Assembly: GCA_022749755.1 (NCBI GenBank)
Contig: CM040453.1
Location: 20,407,368-20,471,367, forward strand
Origin: Azadirachta indica
Lineage: Eukaryota > Streptophyta > Magnoliopsida > Sapindales > Meliaceae
DNA: 64,000 bases
Direction of reading: 5' to 3'
Shown: positions 24,214-36,697 of the stretch, piece after piece
Numbering within the stretch: position 1 is the stretch's first letter
How the letters are laid out: each line of letters starts with the position of its first letter
Position numbers and translations under genes: made by a program
Notes under the pieces: model-generated
Told to the model about the DNA's origin: nothing
What the model saw: the letters and a program-made list of their open reading frames with translations, nothing else
Database searches by the model: none

Positions 24214-27200
24214 CTACCCTTGAGTTCTGAAACCGCAAGCACCACACAAGGGAAAAATATAGGAACCTTTCTTCACAAACCGGGGTGACGATTCCTTCAT
24301 CTGCAATAAAACCAAAGACCAAAGAAATATGGGACAAATAATTCCAAATAACGTATTGCTGGTAGAAAAGATAGACATACAAAAGTATACTCTCTGCTAA
24401 AATTATACAAGGTTTAGCCACAGAAAAATCGTTTTAGAAAAACTTTGAGAACAAAACTCATCATTACCTCTCAAATTGGGACGTGTTTCGAGGGAAACAA
24501 AGTTAAGGTTTAGGTCAAGGAATAATGGGAGGTTATTGCGCTGTTGAGGTTAACGATTAGGGAGGGAAGGATCTTAATAAGTTTTGTTTCAAAATGGAAA
24601 CTCTATGAAAGTGTTAGGCATGCACTGCTAGAATTCAAATTGCTACCAAACTTCAATCTCTCAAAGAATATCCCCAAATCTGTGAAGTAAATGCCTAATT
24701 TGATAAAAGCATACAATGAAACTAATAATCTAAGGTGCCAATTATTGAAACGTACATACCAAAGAAAGAGCTGAAGTAAATAAACTTTAGAAAATAAAAT
24801 CGTGTGAAAGAAAATTTTAAAAGTAGTCAACGTTAATGAATCATACCATCAAAGGTAATTTTGAGGGACGGTTCATTTCCTCCAACATATTTCTGCATTT
24901 CTTCATTTCTTCTTGCAATTCATCAATCTTTAGCTTCAATTCTCTTGTTGGATCAGCATGATCATGGTTGCTAGCCCCTTGGCTAGAGTAACCATGTGCA
25001 TCTCTAATTTTGATCCCGGTACTCGTAGCCTCACTTGCAGCATTTGATTTTATTGAATCTATTATTCCCTACAATAACATAATTTTCATTTATATATGAT
25101 TATTAAGCTTTGTAGAGAAGTGTTTTTTATATCAATGGAAAAACTTTATTAAAAAAGGAAAAAGAATTCTATATGCAAAGTATGAAAAGAAAAGAACCCC
25201 ATTACAACAATCTGAAATATATGAAAAAAAAATGACAAAAGTAATCAACACAGTGTAATTTATAAACAAATCAAGGGCATAATGGTCAAATTAAAGTTAG
25301 TATAAAGAGAAGTGCGTCTTTCTAATGAGCAAATATGACAAACATAGTTTTTGAGATTTCACTGAAAATCAAGAGCCAATAGAGGATCATTTTACCTCTA
25401 TATGATAAGTTATTGAAGGTCAAGTTCTTACTCAAGTTAGTAGAGAAAGATAGAGCTGAAGTTTGATTAGGGAATGAGAGCGAAATTTACTGAAATCTCA
25501 AAATCATCTACCTATGTTCAACTTCATTTATCGTTCAAGGGAGACACATTTTCTAACTCCAATCAATAAATATGAGTCAGCAAGTAAACGTGATATTCCA
25601 GTTTCACCTAAGAATTTCTCTTATAAGAATGATAATTATGATGAGATAAAATATAAATTAAATTGATAACCTTTTATTTTATGATCTTCTTAAGATCTTT
25701 CTATTAAGTTTTTGTATATATTAATAAGACTGACAATTACGGGAAGTAACAACCAAAAGTTTTGAAGAATTAATGAAAGAAGATGCGAAAGAAACATGAA
25801 AAAACAAATGACAACTAAATTAGGCTACATATATTCTCGCTGCCTTTGTTGAATATGATGCCATTTAATACAACTAACAGTAGTTATGTTCTAAAGAAAG
25901 AGCTAAAAGAGTAAATGAATTTTATTAAATATCAGACCATTCCGTAATCGTGTTGTATAAAGGAAAGTAGAAGTGAACAATGAAGGAATTTATACCATAG
26001 CAGGTGCTTCTGTAAGATGGTAACTCGACATTGATTGTTTGAAAAGCTCCCTCATTTGTTTCAATTCATCTTGTATCTGGTTAAAATTTTGCTTCATTTC
26101 CTCTTGCAATTCATCAACCTTAAGCCTCAGTTCTGCTGCTGGATCAATACGACCGATGTTGTTAGCCGCTTGGCTGGAGGAACCATCAGGATCCCAACCA
26201 TGACCGCTATCACTAATCACCTCAGTGCTATCACTTCCAGCATCGAATTTTACAGGCTCTGTTGTTTCCTACAATAAAATAATAGCCATGTAAAGAACAG
26301 CAATGCAGAATAGAATTTTGTTCTGCTAATAATGTGCAGGCAATAATATGGGCCCGGTAGATCTTTTGTATTTCGGTCCAACGTGATGCAAGTGATCGAG
26401 AGTAATTTTATACTGACCTGGTCGTCACTTTCATCTCCAATTTCTTCTGCTTCGTCGTCACTTCTGGGTCCCGGTTTTGGAACCTCATCCTGAATATCAA
26501 GCAAAAAGGATAGATCAATTTCAGTAAGTAGAAGATCACAATATTTTGTAGAAATGGATATTAATTATTTTTTAATTTAAATATTTATGTAAAAATCAGA
26601 TAATGATACATTTATTAGATAACCTTTCTTTTTTCCCATTTTATTTATTTTTTTCCAAAACGGCTGTGAATGTAAATTTACCTTACTTATCGCGCACTCT
26701 ATATGAGCAATAAAGTTGCATTTCTCACAGCCGTAAACATGATGCCTGGAGTTGCCTGGTTTCTCGCAAATATCGCAGAAGTACTCGGCGGTATCGTGTC
26801 CTTTTATGACTTCTCTGACTGAATCTGAAAGTGTTAGATCACAGGCATGACTGTTATGTTTCACTTTATTCTGCAAAAAACTGCATTTAACATGGAAATT
26901 CCCATGCTTTGACCACGAGCACTCCAAACAACGGTAAACAGCGCCCTTGTCTTTGGACGAGCACAGTTCGCAAGTGAAATCATTGATCCCTGCATCGCCT
27001 CCAAAATAATATAGACTGTGGTCATGATGATCAAATTTAATTGCGCGTACAAATGGTTCGCGAGCACATGAATAATGAAGGTGAAATTCACACTGCTGAC
27101 AGCTTAAGCCGATGTTTTGAATATCATATCCTCTGCAAGCTCTACAGTACTCCAGCTTATCCTTAGCAAGAGTATTTGCTTGAAGAAGGTGTTGAGGATG

Positions 27201-27647
27201 AAATGCGTGATTGACTTCTTCCTTCATTTCATCCATACAGAATTTATGAATGAAGAAGTCACAGATTAAACAACAATAAACATAATCGGAGATGTCCGTC
27301 CTGCAATAAAAGCAAGACCTTACAACGGACTCTGTAAGGCGACATAGTCGCAGATGATGTTGACCGTGGCTGAAATGGAATTCGTTGGCTGTTTGCTCTA
27401 TCTCTTCATACGCCTCCCTATCATGTTTAGAAAAGAAGTCATCCATTAAAGCAGCGCATTTGAGATCAAGGTAGAACTCACACTCCTTGCAGCCGAAAGC
27501 AGCGTCGCTTGCGGCGCTCTTTACCTCTCTACATCCATTACATATGAAATACCATGGGAGATCTAATCCTTTAAGGAAGGTCAAACTGTGATTGGGATGA
27601 AGAGGGTGTTGAATCGAGTTCATCTGCATAAGATCTTTGGACTCCAT
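24214..27647 (-). CDS. DC1 (cysteine/histidine-rich C1-like) protein, five-exon model
   Basis: Predicted exons (minus): 27647-26682, 26489-26418, 26268-25996, 25068-24847, 24300-24214; all introns are phase 0 with GT-AG ends. Exon 1 (322 codons) encodes about five DC1 modules at residues 14-66, 92-145, 147-200, 206-260 and 265-320, each with a leading His and CxxC pairs that bind zinc (for example CNGCREVK..FGCKECEFYLDLKCA in two parts). Exon 2 is acidic. Exons 3 and 4 are diverged duplicates, each with a coiled-coil LK(V/I)DELQEEMK. The last exon ends GACGFRTQG. DC1 proteins are plant-specific, and some are linked to defence or stress; the role here is unknown. The start matches the plus-strand paralogue at 29665. 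Exons 1-3 are firmer than 4-5: reading through either exon 3 or exon 4 without splicing gives a stop two codons later. Confidence 0.8.
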
Positions 27648-29664
27648 GTCAGCCAGAGGAAGATAGAATCTTCAAACTTACGTCTGAAACGGAACCTGAA
27701 GGATGTATGTGTTTACTTGCTTTGAGTTCAACACTTCATGAATTTTTCTAGAATTCAACTAAAATTAAATAAAATACGCAAGTTCAAGTTCAAATTATCT
27801 ACCATATAGAAACAATTGTATATTAGGTGAGTTTTAGAATTTTGTCTTACTAATCGCCAGCTCTGTGCACGCGACTCCTCTCTTGGATCTTGGCTTTTGT
27901 TCTTTGTTTTAACTATTCTGAAGAGATGTAAGGTAAACATGATAACAAGAGCCTCGTTTTAATTTATATTTTATTGTGGGTTTGCAACTTGTGCATGAAA
28001 TATGAGAAATCAATTGACAGCAATGCACCTCTAATTGGAGGTGATTTCATCCCAAACGTGTATAATTTTAAATTAGTGACAGAAGTTGTTGGGTTTAAAC
28101 ATAAAACGTAACTTTCCGTTGCAATATTATATAATTATAAGATGTATTAATTAATGATAAAATAATATTTTTAAGAGTTAATGACACGTGAGTATCTAAA
28201 GTTTAGCCCATGGATCTGATTAGTTCTAATAGTTTAAAAAAAAGTCATCAAAATTCTAATTTATTAACAAATACTAATTATATTCTTATTTAATAATAGT
28301 TAAAATATTGACAATTATCTTTTCTATAAGGGGAAACGATAGTACCCCAGAAAGAAACAACAAATACTCTATTAAAATATAGAAAATGATAAATACCTCC
28401 TAACATTATTGTGCAACCATATAAAATGGCTATCTTACTTTTATTTATTTAAAAGGCATATAAATTAAATATTTTAATTTTAATACTAATACATTATAAC
28501 TAATATAACTTTGTAATTTATTTTTTTTCTTATTTTGTATTCAATACTTTAGATAATTAGTCTCTAAATTATTATTATTTTAAATAATTTTATTCTTAAT
28601 ATTTGGATTATATGTAATATAATCTTTTACTAGTGTATATTCATAATATATTCTCAATAATTTTATAATCAAAATAATTTAAAAATTTTATAAAATTTAT
28701 AAGAAAATATCTCAATATTTGGATTATATGAATTCTATTATTCATAATTTTAAAAATATTTTTGACAGATTAATATTTAATATTGAATATTTAGGATTTA
28801 TATACCAAAAATATTATAAGTAATATATATTTTGTAATGTAAATATTTGGAATATATAATTATTCATATAATTTATAATTTTGAAAATATTTATATAATT
28901 TATATATAATTATTTTAATTTATAGTTAAAATAATTTATAAACAAATATCCTAAAAAATGAATCATAAGAATATATTAGTCGTCATATATTAATAATAGA
29001 GTTAACATATTCAATTTAAATACTTTTTAAATATAAAAGGGTAAGATAGTCATTTTATATAGTTATACAATAACTTTAGAAGATATATGTTGTTTCTAAA
29101 ATTTCAAAAGATATTTTCCATTTTTCTATACATCAAGGATATTTGTCAATATCCTAAATACTATTAAATATAGATATAATTGTTATTTACTAATAATTAA
29201 AATTTTTATGCTTAATTTTAAAATTATTAGGACTAATTAGGTGAAAGAACCAAATTTTAAAAACTCAAATGTTATTAACCCTATTTTGAATTTAAAGAAA
29301 TCATATTATGTAATAATAACATTATATTATCCCATCAATTATATTAATAAAAGTTATATAAGTATTTATATTTCTAATATTATTCCTTAAAAAAAAAAAA
29401 AAAAGGTAAATGTAACGTCTTGTTAATAGAAATGAGATGTTAAGGCCGGTCTAGCCTCATTCGGATCCGTTGACTATTCAAACTGATTTTTGTATCATTA
29501 ATTTTATCATTAATAAAAATGAAAAAACAAAAAGTAATAAAGCATGCTCTATAAATTAGGAAACCCTTTTCATTATGAAGCAAACACCTTAATAAACATT
29601 CTTGAGCTTCTCTTTCAGAAATAAGTTTGAAGCTAGCTTCTATACATCTTCCTTTATGTCTAGT
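27648..29664. promoter_or_regulatory. Shared upstream region of the divergent DC1 pair
   Basis: About 2 kb separate the start codons of the two DC1 genes, which are transcribed away from each other, so their promoters must lie here. The first 120 bases above each gene are conserved in the pseudogene pair at 15.9/16.5 kb. The MITE at 28305-29154 and a poly(A) run near 29388-29405 fill much of the space. I do not assign individual promoter elements. Confidence 0.5.
28305..29154. mobile_element. Fold-back MITE, copy A, in the DC1 intergenic region
   Basis: The two ends are inverted repeats of each other for well over 100 bases: attgacaattatc...tggctatcttac on the left against the complement of gatagtcattttat...tttgtcaatat on the right. 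The AT-rich middle matches 45600-46300, where a second copy lies. There is no coding sequence. The long inverted ends suggest a Mutator-like MITE; no clean 9-base target duplication was found. Confidence 0.6.
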
Positions 29665-30796
29665 ATGGAGCCTAGAGAACTTAAAAAGATGAACTCGATT
29701 CAACACCCTCTCTTCATCCGCGCGCACCCTTTGACCTCGTTGAAAATTTCAGATCTGCCCCCGTACTTCATATGCAACCGATGTAGAAAGGTGGACACAA
29801 ACTACCGATTCGATGGTTTCGGGTGCCAAATCTGTAAGTTTTACCTTCATCTCGAATGCGCCGCATTAATGGATGAATTCTTTTCCAAACATGATAGGCA
29901 GAGATACGAAGAAATGGACAACAATGACAACAAACGCCATTTTAGCCACACCAAACATCCTCTGAAGCTAGGTCGCTTCATGAAGCCTAGTGAATATACG
30001 TGTTGTAGTTATTGCAATAATAAGCCCTTCGGTTACGTTTATTGCTGTTTAGAGTGTGAGTTCTTCATTCATGAATCATGTATGGATAAGATGAAGCTGG
30101 GAGAAGTCACACATCCATTTCATGAACACCCTCTTCGCACTCATGTTATTGATAAGGATGAGATATCGGAGAAATGTCGAGCATGTAGACGATCTATAGA
30201 AGGCGTCGGCTTAAGCTGCAGTGAGAAGTGTAAATTTCACCTTCATTTTTCATGTGCTCGTAAACCCTTTCCGCGGCCATTAAAACTTAATAAGTATCAC
30301 AAACACAATCTTTTTTCTTTTGGACGGGATGCATTGGCTGCTTATTTCAAGTGCGAACTCTGTCAAGTCAGAAAGAGGAACTGCTATTACCTTTGTGTGG
30401 AGTGTTTTATGTTTAACCAAGGGATCTTCCATCTTGAATGCATTTCTATACAGGGTAAAGTGAAACATAAGAGTCATAACTGTGAGCTGACACTTTCCGA
30501 TTCAATTAAAGGATACGATTCCGAAGAGTATCGTTGCGATATATGTGAGGAACCAGGAAACCCTAAGCATCATGTTTACAGATGTCAGAAATGCAACTAT
30601 ATAGCACATATTGAGTGCGTGATAAGCGAGGTAAGTTAAGAGTTACATTCTTGATTTCCTAATTAAATATATTTGCAATAAACTCTATTACTTATTATCA
30701 AATGATACTAGCTACGGGTTTATTTATGCACTATATATGTTTGATGATTAGGATGAAACTTCAGAAGACAAACCATCATCCTCAGCCCTAATTTAG
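29665..30796 (+). CDS. DC1 (cysteine/histidine-rich C1-like) protein, two-exon model
   Basis: Exon 1 29665-30630 (966 bases, the same length as exon 1 of the minus paralogue), donor GAG|GTAAGT, intron of 121 bases, acceptor ATTAG|GATGAA, exon 2 30752-30796 ending SSSALI and TAG. About 336 residues. Five DC1-type modules are spaced as in the paralogue, with the last C(D)ICEEPGNPKHHVYRC and CQKCNYIAHIEC giving full zinc ligands. It lacks the long coiled-coil exons of the minus gene. ATG 29665 was chosen because MEPRELKKMNSIQHPL aligns with the paralogue; ATG 29656 in the same frame is possible. Without splicing the frame would stop three codons after the donor. The protein probably acts in zinc-dependent binding of partners or lipids; the exact role is unknown. 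Confidence 0.87.
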
Positions 30797-31840
30797 AGAT
30801 TGATGCAGATCAAACAAAGCAATAAGAGACTGCTTCTAACGAGGAAAGCTCCGCCAGCTCCTTCTCAATTTACTTGACGATGCAGAGAAATCACAAATTA
30901 ATCCATCGATCTGTAGGCTTAATTGCAGGCACTAGAATAAAATTCCATAGATACCAAGTTTCATTTATGATTGTAATTCATTCATGAAAACGTATATAAA
31001 CCTGCTCCAGTTGTAACCTGCGTTTCGTTTCATATGGTTTTTCCACCTCGTAATCAAAAAATTTTAAATAATTAAGAATAAGAGTTTAAATTTTAGTTTA
31101 AAATTTTATATAGAATCTGTATTTTACTTCATGTAAAAGAAAAAGATAATTCTGAATGTTGCTTAAGACAAGATGCTATTGTTCCTATAAAATTAATTTA
31201 TATATAATTGGTATGCAAATCGGTTGTTGACTGAAATATATAAATTGGTAATCAAGTTATAATAATTTGCGGTGGGTAACAAACATCTTTCATCATTACA
31301 AATAAAAAATATTATTTCATTTAAGCTAAAGATAAAGACAAAGTCGGCCAGAAGGAAATTTGAAAAAAAAAAGTCCAATTTTGATTAATGTTCTCCCATG
31401 TGAAGACAATTATAGTTTAGGTGAATCATTATAGTCGGTTTAATCAAACGATCAAGCACGCTTAAGTCTAATAATAATTTTTATATTTAACGACTTTAAT
31501 TAATTGGGCGCAAGTTGTCCTCAAATAACCTTTTTATTCAATTCGAAAAATTAATAAATCTATCAGACGACTTCAACTTGAGAAGAAATTATGTTGTATT
31601 AGAATATCGTACACTACAATTTATGACAACTAATTAAACAAAATTTATAAATTTTAATTGCAACTTGCATCGTTACTAAAATATTTATTACAATGGATTA
31701 AACTAATAGTTTATTTCAAAATTAATTAATAACCCTTGAAACAGAAATATCACCCTTAAAATTTTGATTAAAATTCAAATTAAGACAATAGACTTTCATT
31801 TTGCACCTAAATAAAACACTGTTCAGTCTGTTAATAACTA
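30797..31840. other. 3' flank of DC1 gene and AT-rich intergenic
   Basis: 30800-30990 shares the phrase aaagctccgcca with the 3' end of the minus DC1 gene and is probably the 3' UTR. Beyond that no gene is seen. Confidence 0.5.
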
Positions 31841-31894
31841 ATTGCATGTGGTAGGTGACAGGAAACATAAGACAAAATGAATAATAATGTGTAC

Positions 31895-31928
<34 letters not shown>

Positions 31929-34220
31929 TAGTTGGTGGACAGACTCCCCAAATAAAAAAGTTATTGGATATTTGCTGCAAGAAATGCCGACTTACAACAG
32001 ACCAATTGATTATGGAAAATATATATATTTACCATATGCAGACAATATAGTTAATTAGGTGAATCTCTATATTTAGTTAAATCAAATGACTCGTGCTTAA
32101 GTTGAAACATTTCGAAAAGAGTTTTTTAAATAGACCTTTTATTTGTGAAAATTTTATAAATAGTATTTTCACAAAAGTTTATTTATTGTTTGTTGTCATA
32201 AATAATTTATGAAAAAATTTGAGTAATTATTTTAATAAATAAATTTTTAATATTTTACTTTAAAAAAATAATATATAATTTTTAAAATAAAGAAAAAGTA
32301 TTTTAAATCATGTCACTTTTTAAAAAAGTTTGAGAAACTCTATAGACAAAAATCTAAACTTTAAAATTCTTCCAGTAAAAGAAAAATACCTTTTTTAATT
32401 GTTAAAATCTCTTCTTCAATATCAATCAAACGACATCTAAAAATTTAAAAAGAGTTTTATTGCTAAAAATAATTTTTTGACTAATGAAATAGTCAAACTA
32501 ATGTGCACTAGGTTTTATATATATTTAATAGTTATGTATTAATTAGGAGTAGTCCGTTTAATATAATTTTTCAAATAGAATTTTTTGGGATAAACCTTTT
32601 ATTAGTATAGTTTTTATAAGGAGAGTTTTTAATAACAAATTTTTAATCGTTTAGTTATCATAAATAACTTTTGAAAAAATTTAAATAATTACTTTAATAG
32701 ACAAATTTGTAATGTTTTATTTTTAAAAAATAACATAAAATTTTTAAAATTAAAATAAAGATATTTTAAAGAATTTTACTTTTAAAAAAGTTGGAGAAAA
32801 TTTATTGTTTAAAGTTTAAATTTTGGGCTTACTTTAATAAAAGAAAAATAACTTTTTTAGTTCCAAAAACCCCTTCTCCAATGTTGACTAAACAATGTCT
32901 AAAAATTTGAAAAGAATTTTTATCATTAAAAAAAACCTCTTAACTAATAAAAAAGACAAGTCAAACAGACACTAAGTTGGTCAATCGTCCACAAATCATT
33001 TTTTGTATTCTTAGCTTATTATTACCTTTATTTACAACAATTTAAAGAATTAATAAATCTATATATGAGAAGACTTCAGTTTGAGTGGAAATATTGTATT
33101 ATTAATTAATTAACTAGAATAATCATGGCATATCAATTACGGACATTGGTTGTCTTAAATGCTCTTCTATTTTTGGTTAAGTTTATATGCATAGGTCATT
33201 CTATGATACCAGATAAAAATCCCAATATTGATTATGGAGATCATTTGAACTATTAGATTAAATTTATGGGTTATAATAATTAACTTAAATTAATTAAACA
33301 TTATAATTTACGAGTTAAATATAATTTCATTGGTTGAGTATAATAAGAGATAAAAAATATATATTTTGTGTTTATCTTAATTTTTTTCTTTTGCTATAAT
33401 TAAGTAAACAAAAAAAATCTTTTTATTATTTGTTTCTCTAAATTTCTGTCTGTAATTAATTCTAATTTTATTTAGGTATTATGATAATGCATCAAAGAAA
33501 ATATTTGCAAAAACCTATTTATTTTTATTACTAAAATGAATCCGTCTTAACTAATTTCTAATCATTAAAGGAGATATTGTCAGGACTAGAATTAGGTATA
33601 TAATTTTTATTTAATATGATAATATTATATGATTATCATAAATTTTATATTTAATAAGAATTTAGAAAGATAAATAAATCATACGAATACCTGATAATTA
33701 TATAATAATATTAATGTATTAATTTGTATACTTAGTATTATTATTTTTTCATTATATGGAAGATCAATAAAGAATATGCATTTGCTCTTATTTATTTAAT
33801 TAGTGAATTTTTTTCTTTCTTTTTCTTTTTCTTTTTCTTTTTGACATCCTCGATAATCTAAAATAAATGACAATGGTATAATATATTTACATTGAGTTCG
33901 TACACCAGTTTACATTAAGAGAAGAAAAACTGTCATTTTTCCATTAAAAAAGAACAATTTGGGTCTATTAATAATTAATTAATTGTACATGGTAGGTGGC
34001 AGGAAACATGAGAGAAAAATAGGACCAGACATAAAAAGCATGAAATAATTAATCCAGTATCATATATTATAGTTCACATGAGGACAATGTATTAATTGTC
34101 GGCTAATTTGACAATATATGAACATTTACGTATATGTAAAACTACATATATAATCATATATATACTTGTAATTACCAATTAGTTGGTGAATAGACTTCCC
34201 AAATAAAAATATTATTAGAT
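31430..34220. repeat. Nested, diverged tandem duplications
   Basis: Several blocks recur in the same order: ttaataaatctat...gacttca at 31548 and 33050; ggtaggtg(a/g)caggaaaca at 31851 and 33991; agttggtg(g/a)a(c/t)agact(c/t)cccaaataaaa at 31930 and 34181. In addition, 32100-32510 and 32560-32985 are adjacent copies of a ~400-base AT-rich unit. A (TA)n run lies at 31898-31926. No genes are present. Confidence 0.6.
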
Positions 34221-34455
34221 CAATAAAAAATGTTTCCTGATGCTTTACAAGCTTGATGCAAACGGTGTCTATTATTTTTCTGATAGTTGACCGCAGACAC
34301 TATGAACTAGGGAAAAAGGAATACGGATTTAAGAACTGACGTCCTATAAGGGGAAAAATTCTAACACGTTTATTTCTCAAAGACTTCATTTGACGTGGTT
34401 TCACACTGTGTTACAAAAATTCATTCCCTAATACCTCTCTGCTGCCCGCAAAAGT

Positions 34456-34899
34456 TGTTGGAAGGTGGAGGAGTTAGAATACAAGAACAGATAAAATTTA
34501 CTAAAGAATAATTGTAGATAAGGAAGAAGGGAAAAACTTACAATTTTATTAATTTAATTTTTGATTTGAGAGAGAATCCATCCCTATTTCTAACATGACA
34601 CCTCCTTAACCAATGTTTAGAATTATATCATCACACATTTAATTTAATAGTTACCAATTTTCTTTCTAAAACTTTTCACAATAATATCTTGTTACAAATA
34701 TTTAAATATTTACTATCATTATGGAGATATTTCTTATAGATATCTAGATTTTATTATCAAATATTTAAGTATTTATTTCATAAATATCTAGATATTTTCT
34801 TATAAATTTCTAAAAATTGGGTTATATGATTCATAATTTTTTAAACTTAAATCTTACAAGCCCAATTTATATATTGGATCAAATCAAGTTTAATTTTCA
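34456..34899 (-). repeat. 3' LTR of copia element 3
   Basis: Minus strand runs from TGAAAATTAAACTTG to CACCTTCCAACA and matches 39005-39432. A G-rich purine tract (aaagggggatttt) lies just inside it at about 34900-34912. Confidence 0.82.
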
Positions 34900-35015
34900 A
34901 AATCCCCCTTTAAACTTGATTTGGTAACTCCTAACAATCTTTACAATACACAAAATATCTCATTCTTCAAAGACTTGGTAAAAATATCAGTAATTTGATC
35001 TTGTGTCTTTATGTA

Positions 35016-35563
35016 CTATACTTGCACATCCTTTCTAGCAATACACTCTTTTATATAGTGATAACGAGTATTAATATGTTTGCTTCGATTGTAGAACACT
35101 GGATTCTTTGCGAATGTCATAACTGATTTGTTGTCAACATAAATCTTAATTAACTTTTCTTGTGACCATCTTAGCTTTTTCAATAGATTTTTTACCCAAA
35201 TTGCATGGCAAACACATGATGCAGTGGCTATGTACTTAGTTTCACAAGTTGAGAGAGTAATTATTGGTTGCTTTCTTGACATCCAATTAAAAGCAGTGTC
35301 ACCCATGAAAATCACAAATCCGGTGGTACTTTTTCAATCATCCATATCTCTACTCCAGTTGCTATTAATAAATCTCACAAACTTGTTATCATTAGAAAAT
35401 GAATAGAATAAACCAAAATCAATTTACCTTTAAGATAGCAAAGAATTCTTTCTGCAACTCTAAAATAGGTGGTTATTGAAGTCTCTATAGAGCAACTAAC
35501 CAACCCAATAGCAAAGAGAATATTAGGCCTTATGCAAGTTAGGTAGCGTAGACTTTCAACCAA
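35016..35563 (-). pseudogene. Copia 3 RNase H and pol C-terminal region
   Basis: Minus strand reads FNWMSRKQPIITLSTCETKY (RNase H, LST.E box) followed by IYVDNKSVMTFAKNPVF and RSKHINTRYHYIKE, standard for copia pol. The preceding piece (35375-35563) has the YLTCIRPNILFAIGLVS block. Stops separate the pieces. Confidence 0.85.
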
Positions 35564-35615
35564 GCTCTTAAAAAGAGCTAAATATACTCTTTCTCTTATA
35601 TCATGCTTTGATAGT

Positions 35616-36300
35616 CTAACTCCACCCCTCTACTTGTATGCTTATTAGCTTACAGTCATCCATTTTGAATATCTTAAGGATCTCCTTTATATAGCTTTCT
35701 TGGGAGATGAAAATTTTGTCTTTCTTTTGCTTGACTTTGATACTGAGGTAGTAAGTCATTAACCTAATGTCAGTCATCTCAAACTCCTTGGTCATCACTT
35801 TCTTGAGCTCTCCAAACATGTTTGGATTATTTCCAGTAAAGATCAAATCATCCATATACAAGCACACGATTAAAACATTTCTTTCTTTAATCTTAATATG
35901 AAGTGCATGTTGCTAGGAGCATTCAGTGAAACCATTCTTTTGGAAGTATTTGTCTATCTGGCTATTCAATGCTCTTGGTGCTTGCTTTATACTATAGAGA
36001 GCTTTCTTCAACTTCAAGACTTTGTTTTCATGACCCTTTACTACATAGCCCAAAGGTTGATCGATGTAAACTTCTTCTTTGAGTACTCTATTAAAAAAGG
36101 CAGACTTTACATCCATTTGATGATCTTCCATTTATTTTGAGCTACCAAACAAATGATTAGTCTAATAGTTTTTAATCGAGCAGTATGAGCAAATAACTTA
36201 TCATAGTCAATTCCAACTCTATGACTGTAGACTTTTGCAACTAGCCTTACTTTTTATCATTTAATTTCTCCATTTTACATTCTTCTTTGCCCTTTACACC
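35616..36300 (-). pseudogene. Copia 3 reverse transcriptase
   Basis: QMDVKSAFFNRVLKEEVY (35913-36131 frame; the first residue of this motif reads H in DHQMDVK context) and the active-site box LYMDDLIFTGNN (YMDD, near 35860-35825) are clear. The frames are interrupted between them. A fossil, not a host gene. Confidence 0.82.
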
Positions 36301-36697
36301 CATTTGATACTAATGGCTTTATGTCCTTATGGGCGAGTAGCAAGTTCTAATGTATCATTCATCTCAATGGCTTTAATTTTCTTCGTCCATTACAACTCTT
36401 CATTTTTCTTCTTGCGCAGCTTATTAAAAGTTCATTAGTTTATAGTCAGCAAAGAGGCCAAAAAAAGTGAGATTATCCATCCTCTCAGTCACCTTGTAGA
36501 GATCATAAGGACTTGTTATACTTTCGATATTTCTTTCTTTTAATAAAGATGATAGTGAATTGTTATCATTAACTCTTGTTGCCAAATTAGGTGATGTTGT
36601 AGGTTCTTGTGATGTTGTCCTTATTACCTTGCTTGTATCTCCTTGTTTTCTCCAAATTGGGGAAGAAAATTGAAATCATCTATATCAAGATCTAAAT

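Noticed and set aside
24182..24421. 79-codon minus frame as an independent gene
   Set aside because: A different frame of the same DNA fits better as the last exon of the DC1 gene, with a proper acceptor and phase.
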